A program made the translations under genes and the position numbers. Source: Megamerina dolium (lineage: Eukaryota; Arthropoda; Insecta; Diptera; Megamerinidae). Taken from it: 64,000 nucleotides of DNA. Of this stretch, positions 44,203-55,767 are shown in pieces (position 1 is the stretch's first letter; each line of letters starts with the position of its first letter). The stretch is from positions 25,994,137-26,058,136 of the forward strand of contig OY978530.1 of assembly GCA_963854835.1 (NCBI GenBank), written 5' to 3'. The notes beneath the pieces were generated by a model. The model saw only the letters and a list, made by a program, of their open reading frames with translations. It was not told the DNA's origin and did no database searches.

Positions 44203-44414
44203 CTACATATATATATATATCTACATATATATATATATATATATATATATCTACATAGATATATATATATATCTACTTATATATATATATATATATATCT
44301 ACATATATATATATATATCTACTTATATATATATATATATCCACACATATATATATATATCTACATATATATATACATATATGTATGTATATATATATAT
44401 TATATATATATATC

Positions 44415-44451
<37 letters not shown>

Positions 44452-44486
44452 ACATATATATATACATATATGTATGTATATACATA

Positions 44487-44565
<79 letters not shown>

Positions 44566-44570
44566 ACTAA
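43271..44570. repeat. about 1.3 kb (TA)n-based simple-sequence array
   Basis: Nearly all of this stretch is alternating TA, with recurring interruptions by TATTTATATACA, TATTCATA and TATATCTACATA in successive blocks. Block order from left: TTTATA-rich (43355-43700), TTCATA-rich (43740-43975), TCTACA-rich (43985-44475), then pure TA (44490-44560). Very long open frames of alternating Tyr and Ile on both strands are artefacts of this composition. Confidence 0.96.
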
Positions 44571-46744
44571 TTTACACACACATTATCCACGTTCACATGC
44601 ATTTGCCGTAATATTTATTTAACTTGCATAGCATAGTAAGTCGCGGCGCGCGCGTGAATTTCCTTTTTAGATTTCGCGCTTCACACAAATCATCACTCGC
44701 ATGCACTTTGTTGTTAATATCTCTCGCCCGAAATTCGGATGAATTGTGCGATGACAACACGATTGGGTACCATCGATGCTAATGGTAGCTAGCACACAAA
44801 CGAAGAACTACTAACCACACCGATACACTTAGTTGTTAAAAGGCAACAAATATAAATAGAAAAATAACAAGATATTATAGTACGAGGTCAGGCAACCTCA
44901 ATGAGTAATTATGTACACTCCTGCCAAAGAAGGTGATGACGTTCGGAAGAAACAACAAACAGTACTTGCACACGTTTTTTCATCACTTTTAAACGCCAAG
45001 GGAAATAATTTTTCCATAACATTAGGCAGAGCAATTGCTAAAACCGTTTTTTTATAGTATTCAATTTTTGTGATTTACATCTACCTCTTATTTGGTCCCG
45101 TTTATAAGCAAATACCTTTCGATGAAAAACATTTTCAATTCTCTTTTGATGTTTCGTTCGCGTTTACACGTGAAAAAATGTTTCTCGACGGCACGTGAAC
45201 TCGTTTGTATGTTTTCTTAATGTTGACATTACGAATGAGAAGCACAGAGCGTGTCGCCTGTACGGGGGACAAAAACACCTCTCTCCTATATATACATAGC
45301 TGCACTCTCTTGTTGCGCTACATCGTATTTAATTATCATGCAGAAATAAGGAAAAAACCAGAAACACACAATTTTGACCCTGCTCCAACAATTTAATTAC
45401 AATATCAGGAAGCCACCAGGAAACATTTAACAATTACTTCATCTGATATGTTAGGGATTTGTGACGTAATGTTAAAACATTGTCAATTTACGTAATAAAT
45501 ACAGAATAAAATTTTTTCCGGAATAGCATCACGTTTTTAGAGCCATCTTTGTTTCACCAAGAAAGAAAACAAAAAATATTTGCGATTGAGTGCGATAATT
45601 AATTATATTTACTATATGAAAAAAAGAAGCTTTAAAATTAACAAAAAGTGGTTATAAAATATGATTTTCATGATAGTGAAATAGCTAACAAATCAAAACT
45701 GAAATGTGAAAGAAGAATGAAATATAAACAAAACAAACATTTTTAAAAGCAGCGCGTCACACATTTTGTTCCAAAATTCAATTACGTGACCTGTAAAAAA
45801 GAATACATGACGTCAATCCAGAGTTGCCATAAGTCGATTTTTTTTGGCAATAAACATGTCGACCAAATAGTTAATGAAGTTTGATTTACATAATGACAAT
45901 TCAGTTAGTGAAACAACTTTCAAATCACATTGAATTACACATAAGTGCTGTTGTCAACTGAAGATTGTTTAGGTGCAAATCACACATAAAACATGTAGGG
46001 CGCATAATGCATTTCAAAAGACTGTATACATGATTGTGCTGAATTAAGTTTTTTTCATTGAATTTGAATGTAAGCTACCCCTTTTACACATTTAAATATG
46101 TTGTAAGAATATTAGAAGAAGAAAGTATAAGAAGTTTTCCCTTGACTTCGGCATGTTATGTTTATATAGCATCAAAACCGCGTGTGTTGTATTGTTTTCT
46201 TCTTCTTTTTGTATAAGTGTATTTATTTACTTTTGCTTTATTTGTAAAACTATGCATGGCTTCTCTCTTAGATTTCTTTCCTGGTATTTAGATAACATGA
46301 TTCATATATGTAATTGGCCCTCGGAGTCAATTCTCGTTCTGTGAAACAGTGAAATGAAGTTTTACACCTTTTCATGGCACTTTCGATTCGCATTCGCCGA
46401 AAAAGTTAGAAGCAATGTCAACCTCTTTTTCACAACCTTGACCGTTGTAGTTTTGTGAAATAGTGCAACAAGCTTTCAAAAACTTTATTATTTATATTTT
46501 TAAGGGTTTAGTTGCACTGCTACCCTAGATCTATTGTGCAACCTATCTCACACTAGAGTATGTCTCTAAGTGCAATATCCATAAAACAAAAATATCGGCA
46601 AGTCTCATCCGAAAAGATTTCCAGGTTCGTTAGGTAACAATTCAACCTACAAACTCCTGTGAGTATTCCCGTAATGGTTCTTAAATTATTTTTATTCAGA
46701 TTAATATATTTCTCAAATTGCTTTATGCTGTAGGTCCACTAAAA
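44571..46744. other. unassigned region, possibly single-copy
   Basis: The stretch begins with moderately complex sequence including a GCGGCGCGCGCGTG tract near 44643, unusual in this AT-rich window. None of the short frames has a family signature, and I see no copy of it elsewhere in the window. It is the best candidate for host-unique DNA, but I cannot show a gene. Confidence 0.5.
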
Positions 46745-46995
46745 TTGACGTGAAATGGAACAAACCTGCTAAGTTTTCCGAGTATGATTGTCTTTCTGAT
46801 ACTTCTTACTTCCTAATGAATTCGGACAAGGCTATTTTGCCCAGACCACAGAAGTGTTCTGGGCCTACAAAGGGTGTTGGAGCACCCTTCCTGGTAAGCT
46901 TATCTGCCAATTCATTCCCTCCAACTCCAATGTGTTCCGGAATCCAAAGGATCCATACCATACATTTACCAACAGCAGTTTTGATTTCACTTCAA
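46745..46995 (-). pseudogene. LINE RNase H remnant
   Basis: Read on the minus strand from about 46990, the translation is AVGKCMVWILWIPEHIG followed by VGGNELADKLTRKGAPTP. The family has W-x-P-x-H-x-G, then N-E-x-A-D, which is the end of the RNase H domain carried by some LINEs of the I, R1 and LOA groups. It continues to SEFIRKYQKD and a stop near 46770. Only this C-terminal part is recognisable. Confidence 0.72.
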
Positions 46996-48632
46996 AAACT
47001 TTACATATGTAAAAAAAATGTACACAGCCTATTTATGCGTGAAAACGAGATGGAAAAGGTATCAGGAGGAAATGGCGTTAGAGAAATCAGATATAATTTT
47101 GAATAAATTAATTAGAGAAAAATGTAGGCATTACAAACGATAATTATGAGGCCTTTTCAACATTATCAACTGAATAACAATTGCAAAGTATCAAATTTTG
47201 AGAGCGTAAAGAACTGGCAGTGAGCCTCAATGCTCTTGGTTGCACACAAAAGGATGGTACAAAATGGAAAATATATTGGAGCGATTTAAAGTATATTAAT
47301 TTTTGTTGATTTAATTTTTTTAAATGTGTTGTCTTAACACCTGGATATAGACTTCATAGGCGCACAAAATACAGTTCTATAAGGCAAACGGAACAGAGAA
47401 GAAGTATAAATGTTTTATGTTGGGCCAAAACACTTTTGCCGCTGGAAGAGCGGATAATTGAAATTACGACGGTACACACAGTCGATGGTGATGGAACTGT
47501 CGAAGTTGGGTTTGAAACTTTTTCCACATTCAATATTGCAGAGTGACATTGTAGATGAGACATTTGAAATGACAGTGCCTCAGCTGTTGCAACAATAAGC
47601 GACAGTATAACAGCAACGCGCTCGAAAGGGTGAAAAGTAATGCGCAACCAGGGAAACCTGAATGAGGAGAATTCTTAAAGATAAAGGAAATGGAGGTTGC
47701 GAATAATTGTTGAAGAGCTACAAAATCTCATGGAAATTTTGTGCGTCCATAAAAACGTCAAGGTACAGCTTTAGCTATAAGAACATATTAGACATTCCTT
47801 ATTTGTTATTTATTAGTGAATTATTTGTTTTAATTCAGAGAACGTGGTTTAACCGATATTAAAATATAGATTTAATGTTTATGCGCCTCTCCACATTGGC
47901 TTGCCCAGGCACAACTGTGCGAGCGAGATAGGTAGAAGAGTTGTGGTGAATTTGTTTGTTTGTGTAAATGCGGGTCTATCTATTCCAAAGGTAGGTGGAC
48001 TTTATTGTCTGTTCGTTATTCTGTCTCGACGGTCACAGAACCAGAAAATCGAGTCAAAAATTAAAAATCGGCATTTTGAGCCGTCCAAAATGTTTCTATT
48101 TTGACAAATATACTCATACATTTTTAGACGTTGAAGAGATAACAACAGAAGCGCTCTAATTTGCGTTGTGCGATTACTTCCAATGTCAAACAGTTTGATC
48201 ATTCAAATTATTCAACTAATCAATTCGCTTAAGTAAAATTATGATTTATCAAAATTGAAATTATTCGATTAATCAGAATTATTATTAATCAAAATATTAA
48301 ATATTAATAGCTTTGGTAAGCTATGAATATGTTTTCGAATAATTTTTTCAATTAATCGAATAATGACTTTTTTGAATATTCAAAATAATGATTATTCGAA
48401 TGATTTTATATTTGATTTTGAGCACACCATTATTGCACAGCCCTGCTTTATTCAAAACTCTATATCCAATTCAACTGTAGTATTTAAATTTAAATAAAAC
48501 CGGTGGAATTGTACTAATGTGGACAGGCATTAAGAAAATATGAAGTCCTCTTTTCTTTTAATTTTACTACTATTTAATTTTATATAAAAGTAATAATGAA
48601 TTTATTCGCAAAACTTACATATTTTTACGTTT
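46996..48632. other. unassigned AT-rich region
   Basis: No supported feature. A 97-codon minus-strand frame at 47354-47647 and a 67-codon plus-strand frame at 47901-48104 have no recognisable motif. The segment 48225-48420 is rich in ATTATTCGA/AATTATTCAA-like short motifs without a regular period. Confidence 0.5.
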
Positions 48633-48695
48633 TTATTTTGTGAACGTTTAATTCTATCTGAATTAACCTTGTTCGATCACTGGATTCTGTTATAG

Positions 48696-48994
48696 CCTAG
48701 ACAGACGGCAGCCTAATTCCGGATTACCGGCGCACTTAATCCGAATAAAATAATAACCTGACAGATGGCAGTATTACGGATTAACTAAACGGCTGATTGC
48801 TGTTTTATTAGGTCTGTCCACTTACATTACTATCACTATCAATTTCTGTCATCTATCACTCTCGATATGAGAAAATCTACAAGAATTACGTGAACTGAAA
48901 ACTATCAGAAACTTGTAAATTGACATTCACCGTTCGTAATTGACAGCTGGATTTATTTGTTCGCCAACACTTTTCATGTTGAAAACTGTTAACA
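48696..48994. mobile_element. MITE, right-truncated second copy
   Basis: Matches 19751-20050 closely (start GCCTAGACAGACGGCAGCC, end TTGAAAACTGTTAACA). It sits in the Gypsy LTR between CTGGATTCTGTTA and GTGCAACACTTATT. The right half of the MITE and a few LTR bases are missing. CTGTTAA occurs at both sides of the loss. Confidence 0.9.
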
Positions 48995-49063
48995 GTGCAA
49001 CACTTATTTTGTACTACTATATACAGCAACAATTTATTTTATCAACTCTTTACAATCAACTAT

Positions 49064-49630
49064 TTACAATAATTCTTTAATATACTTGCAATTTTTGCCT
49101 CTCCAAGTCGCTCCAAGTCTCCTTTGTCGCTCCAAGTGCACTACTTTAAACTTTGCTCTTTTATTCCAGGCACGTTGAATACGATACACTATGTCACTTA
49201 TCTTTACTATAACCTCATATGGTCCTTCCCAATGAGTCTGTAGTGTAGGGGACAGGACTTTCTTTCGTAGCTCTCCTTCATTGAACACTTTGGAACTTGC
49301 TTTCAAGTCATACCTGGCCTTCATCTTATCGCTTATCATCTGCGACCGCTCTCTGATTAACTGATGTACTTCATCCAACTGTTCCCGCTTTTCGCTAGCG
49401 TACTTACCTTCGGTTGTTCTAGTTGGTGTTACGACTCCAAATTTTAAATCACCTGGCAGTTTTAAATCGTTTCCAAAAATTGCCATTGCCGGTGTAGTAG
49501 ACGTCGTATCATGTTGTGCGCATCGATATGCCATTTGGAACATTGGTATGTGTACATCCCAGTCTCTTTGGTATTTATCTACGACTTTTCTCAAATATTC
49601 CTCCAAGATACGGTTAAATCGTTCTACCAC
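49064..49630 (-). pseudogene. Gypsy integrase C-terminal part (copy F)
   Basis: The frame begins at MVERFNRILEEYLRK (the catalytic Glu region) and continues AYRCAQHDTTSTTPAMAIF, LKFGVVTPTRTTEG and the GPY/F-type module THWEGPYEVIVKISDIVYRI. It ends after VVHLERQRRL. The segment VMLHNPQRKKG before the GPY module, present in copy G, is missing here. A small deletion near 49640 separates this frame from the DQGRNFES segment upstream. Confidence 0.87.
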
Positions 49631-49634
49631 GACA

Positions 49635-50357
49635 TCAGATAGTGTTTATACCCAACATACGGCACATATCTTGGAATACAACTGATTCGAAATTTCGACC
49701 TTGGTCTGAGTGTAACTCCATCGGTACACCAAAACGAGTAACCCACTGGTTGACGAATACAACTGTACTATCTTCTTGATTTAAAATGACCGTTTCAACC
49801 TCATCACAGTCGGGTGGTGGAACATCAACACCATCATCTGTAATTGGGGTTATCGGGCAATCTCTTCCACTGGCGGAATTGTTCGTGGCATCGCCATTCA
49901 GTAACGTGGAGAAGTGTTCCCTCCATAGGCTCAGTACACTCTGGACATCTGTAACCAGATTCCCATTTCCACCACGACAAGAAGAGGCTCCGGGATTTAA
50001 ACCTCCACTCAGGCGCTTGATATTTTCGAAGAATTTTCGAGTCTCATTCTTGTCGGTACACATCTCTATCTCCTCACACTCGCGTCTTTCCAACTCCCTC
50101 TTCTTGCGTCTGAAAAGACGTCTCTCTGCACTCCTTTTCTCTCTGTTCCGTTCCTTAACAGCTCGCGTTGCGCCTGCACGCAGGGTTTTTCTGTAGGCGG
50201 CGTCTTTCTCTGCGGCAGCGTCGCGACACTCCTGATCATACCACTCATTCCTCAGAGGCCGGTAGTAACCGATTACCTCCTCGGCAGCAGTAGTCATGGA
50301 GTGGGATATATGTGTCCACCGTGCGAATGTATCATCAAGTTGGGGAGTGTTCTGCAT
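49635..50357 (-). pseudogene. chimeric RTE-Gypsy open frame
   Basis: The 240-codon frame starts in RTE copy D (the linker region from MQNTPQLDDTFARW) and reads RTE sequence to DEVETVIL. It then continues without a break into Gypsy integrase (NQEDSTVVFVNQWVTRFGV, then LHSDQGRNFES with the second catalytic Asp). The junction is at about 49779, where the bases TTTAAATC could belong to either parent. It ends NTI at 49635. The chimera lacks the catalytic parts of RTE and most of integrase, so function is unlikely. Confidence 0.9.
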
Positions 50358-51586
50358 AAGCAGATCCGATAGTCGAGTGGAAAATGCATCTGCTGTCTCT
50401 GGTGATCGCAGCTTACTGACGTCGAGCTTTCTCTGTGTGGACTTCTCTTGTTATTTGCCACACATAAGCGTGTGCAAACCTTAGCTGCAACAAGGTAGTG
50501 ATCCGAGTCGATGTTGGCACCACGGATCGATTTCACGTCCATCACACTGGAATCATGCCTTCCGTCAATCACCACATGATCAATTTGGTTTCTTGTACGT
50601 TGATCTGGAGACAGCCATGTCGCTTTGTGGATGTCGAGATGCTGGAATCTGGTACCACCAATTATCATGTTTCGTGCTGCGGCGAAGTCGATCAGCCTCA
50701 TTGCGTTATCGGAGGTGTTCTGGTGGAGGCTGAATTTTCCGACAGTTGGACCAAAGGTACCTTCTTTGCCCACCCTGGCATTAAAGTCGCCAAGCACGAT
50801 TTTGATATCGTGGCGGGGGCAGCGGTCATAAGCTTCTTCGAGGCGCTGAAGAAAGCTCTCCTTGGTCACATTGTTCTTCTCATCCGTCAGAGCGTGGCCA
50901 GCCGCTCGTTCACAGTCGTGAAATGTGAGACAAGATGTCGTAGTCTCTTGCTGATCAAAAATCCACATCCTAGTTCGTGCCTTTCAGCATGGCAACTGTA
51001 GTAAATGTCAGAGGACGCTCTTTTGGAGCAGCCCTTTCCCGTCCATCGCATTTCCTGAAAAGCGGTGATGTCAGCTCTGTATTTTTCGAAGACATCAACC
51101 AGCTGGATAGAGGCACCCTCCCTATAAAGGGACCGGACATTCCAGGTGCATATCCGTTTATCGTGGTCCTTTTTTAGTTTTCAGGGGTCATCAACATAAG
51201 CGGTAGTCCTTATCCGAGGCATATCTGTTTTTTCCATTGGGGGCATTTTTTGTGTGGCGGGTCCCAAACCCAACGCACAAGCTCTAACCGAGGAGATTTT
51301 CGCCACTCACTTCAGCCGCCTCTCAGCGGGTGCCTGGAGGATGTTGCCCGGTGGTCGCCACATGGAGGGCCCCCATTAATAATAATAATGAAGGCGCCAT
51401 CACATAGTAAGCAGAGAAAACTACATGACTACCCCTCATTAACAAATAAAGGTATCATCTCATAGCGCTCAGATCAAACTACATGACTGCCAGTGAGTTG
51501 ACTTGCGATGAGTTCAACAAGAATTGCGCTAGCCCCACCCAGTTGAGGCAGTTAGACACGTTACCTTGCGAAAACACCACCAGACC
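49780..51586 (-). mobile_element. RTE-clade LINE, copy D (5' half only)
   Basis: Minus strand. The conserved 5' end is at 51586 (GGTCTGGTGGTG in reverse complement), and the copy ends at the Gypsy junction inside the linker. It keeps the leader ATG and a five-T run at the site where copies A and C have four, so the endonuclease frame is continuous there. It has other damage: a TGA after AYVDDP near 51187 and a deletion of about 50 bases near 50895. Confidence 0.92.
50294..50968 (-). pseudogene. RTE endonuclease C-terminal part (copy D)
   Basis: The frame carries KESFLQRLEEAYDRCPRHD, GDFNARVGKEG, THIDSDHYLV-equivalent IDSDHYLV and shifts after SP near 50440 because one G is lost in a run. The first about 25 codons are out of frame with the family until TDEKNNVTKES, because the deletion near 50895 (between two copies of CCAC) changes the frame. 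The copy keeps both the D-F-N and S-D-H motifs. Confidence 0.82.
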
Positions 51587-52263
51587 GCCCGATTAAATCA
51601 CCAATAGTAAAAAATCACTCTTTACTAGTCTGCAGCGCTTATTTATTTATTTAAGGATAATCTGCAACCTTGTACGCATGGAGAGCGACCAGCTAATATG
51701 GTTTGAGGGAAAAAGTCAAGTTGCTCTTGATGCTCTCCCCTACTGGAAACGAGAACGGCACCGTCATGCTGTAGTGTGTTTTCGTTAACACGGCAATCTC
51801 ATAAGATAAGTTGTGGCACCTGATAGCGTCTGCGATTTTACAGAATCGGAAATTTTGATTTAGCACATATTCGAGTGTATACTTGATAATTCACAGAATC
51901 CGGCACCAGGTGTACGGTGAGATAGTTAATAGTTTATGTACGTGTGAATTTAGGCGCGTGAGGTGATATGTGAGGTAAATTCAGGTAAGAAAGCTACGTA
52001 GTTTATATAAAAAGATGGGAAATTGCATTGAAAATGTTAAATTATACTGAGTATTTTTAATGTCTGTAGAATTAAATTTTATTTATAATATAATAATACT
52101 TATAAATACAGAGCGTGTGATGTTTACGAAGAAAATAATGAGGCCAACAAACTGTACAGAGAGTGTTGCCATGTAATTAAAATAATTCCTCTTTTAACAC
52201 TATCCATTTTTAGTTACATCCTATTTTTTTATAATTCAAAAACTTTATGTAAATTTAATAAAT
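51587..52263. other. unassigned region
   Basis: AT-rich sequence between RTE copy D and the Copia remnant. No feature recognised; it may include the downstream part of the Copia element (LTR), but no second LTR is visible. Confidence 0.45.
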
Positions 52264-53250
52264 TTAGTATACTATATATGAATCAAGCACATCTGATCCC
52301 TGAAATGAATCTTTTGGTAATGCCCTGGTCAATCCATCAGCGAGTTGATCATAATTTTCACATATGAAGTGATAGCGTACATCGATGTGATTTATTTGCT
52401 TATGAATTTCAGGGTTTTTAATTAATCGTATAGCACTTTGGTTGTAGACATATAAGACCACTATCTCAGGATTATGAGCAGCAGCAATATACTCGGCCTC
52501 TGTAGTTGATACACAATTCTGCGGCTCAAAGCACCAACTTTTAACGTCGAATCTGGACATTTCCAGCATAGTCTGCATCACTGTAGCCATATATATTAAG
52601 ACTACTGTCAGTCCTATAGTGGATACACATGTCAGATGTTCCTTTCGATCTTTCGATCAATTATGAGCTTCTCATTTGTTGCTGCGAGTAGACCATCATC
52701 AATTCAAATGGCTAGAATGATAAACCCATAATTGTCGATGTAAGTAAAAACATATGGCTGGTACTTTGACACTTTGAATTCGAAACTTTGATGAAAATTC
52801 GTGAGTTTTAGGTCCCAACAGCGCGAAGCTTGCTTTAGTCCATATAAGTTTTTCATTAGTTTACACACACGTCCACTACCGTCGTCTTATCCCATTGGCT
52901 GTTGCATATAAACGTCTTCAGCTAAATCGCCATACAGAAAAGCTGTTTTCACGTCGAATTGCTTCAAACCGATTTTACGAGTTGCTGTCATGAATAAAAT
53001 ACATCGAATTGACGTAAACTTAGCAATTGGACTAAATCTCTCCATACTCTTGGTTAAACCCCCTTACATCTAAACGCGCTTTATAGCGGTCGACGTTTCC
53101 TTTGGCATTATGCTTCAACTTAAAAACCCATCGATTATTAATGACCTTTTCACCTGCCATTATATTAACAAGTGTCCACGTCCATTTCCGATTAATGAGT
53201 TGTACCGCCGTTCATAGCTTCTTTCTACTTTAATCGATCTTTAGACTGCA
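52264..53250 (-). pseudogene. Ty1/Copia pol remnant (RT and RNase H)
   Basis: The minus-strand frame at 52264-52590 reads CVSTTEAEYIAAAHN, the Copia RNase H motif, then YNQSAIRLIKNPEIH, HIDVRYHFICE and LADGLTRALPKDSF. Further upstream in several frames are RT pieces: KQASRCWDLKLTNF and KNLYGLKQA near 52830-52870, DVKTAFLYGDLAEDVYMQQP near 52895-52955, and INNRWVFKLKHNAKG near 53100-53150. Many stops and frameshifts. The order RT then RNase H with no integrase after it fits Copia. Confidence 0.85.
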
Positions 53251-53564
53251 TAGCCTGTACAAATGATTTCGGCTACTCTGATATCATGATAGCTGCTACA
53301 TGCTTCGAATTACATCCTTATACACTGCCTCAGATACTACAAACACCTAACGAGCAAATGGAATTTAATAAATCCCTTGAAAATCTTCTTTCTAAACTTG
53401 ATATATTTTGAAAAACCTAATCATTTCTACAACACTAAAAATTCTTTTATGGAATTCGAACGGCTTACTAAAACATTAAAACGAGTTGGAAATTATTCTT
53501 AAATTAGAAAATGTGGATGTGTGCATGATAGCTGAAACGCATTTTACAACGCAATCCCCTACAT
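53251..53564. other. spacer, no call
   Basis: AT-rich sequence between Copia and Jockey remnants. No feature recognised. Confidence 0.4.
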
Positions 53565-53667
53565 TTTTTTATTATACATTTTCTTTATTTATTGAATCTA
53601 TTCCTAAAGAATCTAACAATAAGTTTTAAAATCTTAATCTAATTCAACAACAGTAGCTCCTTGTTAT

Positions 53668-54603
53668 CTAGAGCAATGTTTTTTGTACGATGCTCTTCTT
53701 TTTTTGGAAGGCTGGCAGGTCCTTTCTCCGAAGGCGCGAAGTATAGCAGGTATTGAGCAAGGTTCTTGTTAGTGTGTTTGGATGTCTTTGTAATCTTCTA
53801 GTATATTTTTGTCTAGTATTTTTAACTTCAATTTCTACCATTGGGATATTTAAGTCATTGTGTATATATTCATTTCTAATATACCATGGTGCACCAGTTA
53901 TCATCCTTAACATTTTAGACTGAGATCTCTGTATGATTTCAATATTGCTATTACTAGTGTTCCCCCATAATTGAATTCCGAAACTCCAAATTGGCTTTAT
54001 TATGCTGTTGTACAGTAGGACCTTGTATTTCAAGTTTAATGGGGATCTGAAATTGATGAGCCAGTGCAGACCAGAAGCTTTTAATTTTATCTGAGTTCTT
54101 TTTGCTTCGATGTGCTTGCGCCATGTAAGCCGTCTATCTAAGTGTATCCCTAGGTAGGTGACTTCATTTGTATGAGTTATGGCGATATTATTTAGTGTAA
54201 CTGTCGGGCATGTGCTTTTGTTAAGTGTGAACATTACATGTTTACATTTGGACTCGTTAACTTTTATGCTCCAGTTAGATAACCATTTTTCAACAAGTAC
54301 TAAATGCTCCCCTAAATCTGCGGATGCCTTAATTGGGTTTCGATTACGGCTAAGAATAGCAGTATCGTCAGCAAATGTAGATGTCAACAACCGTGTATCT
54401 GTTGGTATATCGGAAGTATAAAATACATATAGAATGGGGCCAAGAACGCTACCCTGTGGAACTCCGGCTTTGATATTGAATTCTTCTGTGGAAAAGTCTT
54501 TATATTTTACAACAAAACGACGGTTATCTAGGTATGATTCCAGTATTTGGTGGGAGCTTTCTGGTAGTTTTCTTATTTTATACTTTAGCCCTTCATGCCG
54601 CAC
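53668..54603 (-). pseudogene. Jockey-like RT palm, thumb and C-terminal domain
   Basis: The 311-codon frame contains GVPQGSVLGPILYVFY, the catalytic TSTFADDTAILSRNR, VEKWLSNWSIKVNESK, EVTYLGIHLDRRLTWRKHI, KPIWSFGIQLWGNTS and GAPWYIRNEYIHNDLN. It is the complete C-terminal two thirds of a Jockey-clade RT with FADD intact. The first Met follows the motif AFDRVRHEG in the same frame, which is separated from the previous frame by a TAA at about 54640. Confidence 0.92.
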
Positions 54604-54639
54604 TCTATCAAATGCCCGAGCAGCATCGAGGAATATAGC

Positions 54640-55302
54640 TTAATAATACTCTTTGTATTCAAATGCTTTCCGTATCTCATTGGTAATTCTGTTGACCTGC
54701 TCGATTGTCCCATGTTTTTCGCGAAATCCAAATTGGTGCTGAGGAATTATGTCACGTTCTTCAAGGTGAGGTCTGAGTTTGGCTAACAGCAGTTTTTCAA
54801 ATAATTTTGAGAGACATGGTAGCAAGCTTATGGGTCTGTAGGATGATGGCAATGTTTTATCTTTTCCTGGCTTTAGGATCATTGTTACTTATGATTTTTT
54901 CCATTGGTTAGGAAAGTAGCCCAGTTTTAGCATTGCATTAAACAAAACCACTAAAAATAATACAGCTGCCGTTGGAATTTCAATTAGCATTTTTGGTGTG
55001 ATGCCATCGAAACCAGGAGCTTTCTTTGGATTAAGCTGGTACTTAATAATCTCGTTGATTTCTTTGGATGATATTTTGAGGGGAGTGAAGCCACTAGTTG
55101 CAGTGCTATGTGGAGGGATTCGAAAGTCGTTTGCGGGCGGATTGGGCTGGAACACATTACATAAATGTATAGCAAATGTGTTAGCTTTTTCTTCTTCAGT
55201 GCGTGACCAATTTCCGACATGATTTCTGATTGGAAATTCTGCATCACGTGGCGTTTTCAGCTTTTTGTAAGAATTCCAAAGCGAATTTGTTTTGGAAGTC
55301 AT
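54640..55302 (-). pseudogene. Jockey-like RT N-terminal part
   Basis: Two frames in register (54889-55302 and 54640-54882) are split by one stop near 54887. They read KKAPGFDGITPKMLIEIP, then ILKPGKDKTLPSSYRPISLL and PQHQFGFREKHGTIEQVNR, ending YKEYY and a TAA. These are the fingers of a Jockey RT. Since only point stops separate the pieces, this copy is less decayed than the other Jockey fragments here. Confidence 0.9.
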
Positions 55303-55347
55303 AGGAGAAAGCTTTTCGATATACTTTAGCTGTTCAAATTCCTCATC

Positions 55348-55750
55348 CTATTTTAATGCTTCTTTCAGAGTTCTTTCAGCACACTTAAGTCTTTGTTTTG
55401 ATGCGGGTGACCGGCATGACTGCCATTCTCTTCTACGCCGGCGCTTATCATTAACGAGTTTTTCAATTTGGGTGTTGGTGGCTATACGAACATTCTTTTG
55501 TTTTTGGTAATCACGTGGGGTTGAAACTATTGCAGCAGTAGTGAGCATGGTATTGATGATGTTTAGATTATCATCGATGTCGATCTCAGAATGGATTACA
55601 GGACTGGTGTTTATATGACTACATATATACTTTTTGTATTTCAGCCAATCTGTTTTTGGGGATGTCAGCCTAAATGGTAGTTTTGACAATGGAGGGCGTT
55701 CATTTAGATTAAATAATACAGGAGAGTGATCTGAGGATACATGAAAATTA
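55348..55750 (-). pseudogene. Jockey-like endonuclease end and linker
   Basis: Read on the minus strand from about 55745, the sequence gives VSSDHSPVLFNLNERPP, the last catalytic block of the endonuclease, then the linker with LTSPKTDWLKYKKYI and a basic RRRRREW stretch. A stop after ERTLKEALK near 55348 separates it from the RT part. The first two thirds of the endonuclease is absent, replaced by inverted sequence. Confidence 0.82.
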
Positions 55751-55767
55751 AAAATTGCGAAACATAC

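Larger units (their letters stand above)
48633..49779 (-). mobile_element. Ty3/Gypsy 3' fragment (copy F), rearranged
   Basis: Minus-strand Gypsy sequence related to the element at 61205-64000. It holds part of the LTR (48633-48693 and 48995-49100), interrupted by a MITE, and the C-terminal part of integrase. The LTR lacks about 270 bases compared with the other copy. At about 49779 it is joined directly to the RTE copy D in the same orientation. Confidence 0.88.
53565..55760 (-). mobile_element. Jockey-like LINE (minus strand), 5'-truncated
   Basis: Minus-strand LINE with a T-rich (poly(A) on the minus strand) end near 53565 and RT up to the last part of the endonuclease at about 55745 (SSDHSPVLFNLN). 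Three in-frame stops and no other major damage are visible between the endonuclease end and the RT C-terminus. At about 55760 it abuts another Jockey fragment in the opposite orientation. Confidence 0.9.

Noticed and set aside
43100..44622. Very long open frames rich in alternating Tyr and Ile on both strands (also near 37800-38130 and 42080-42570)
   Set aside because: They are direct translations of (TA)n and have no start context or non-repetitive domain.
47354..47647. A 97-codon minus-strand frame as a host gene
   Set aside because: No recognisable domain, and composition is typical of random AT-moderate sequence.
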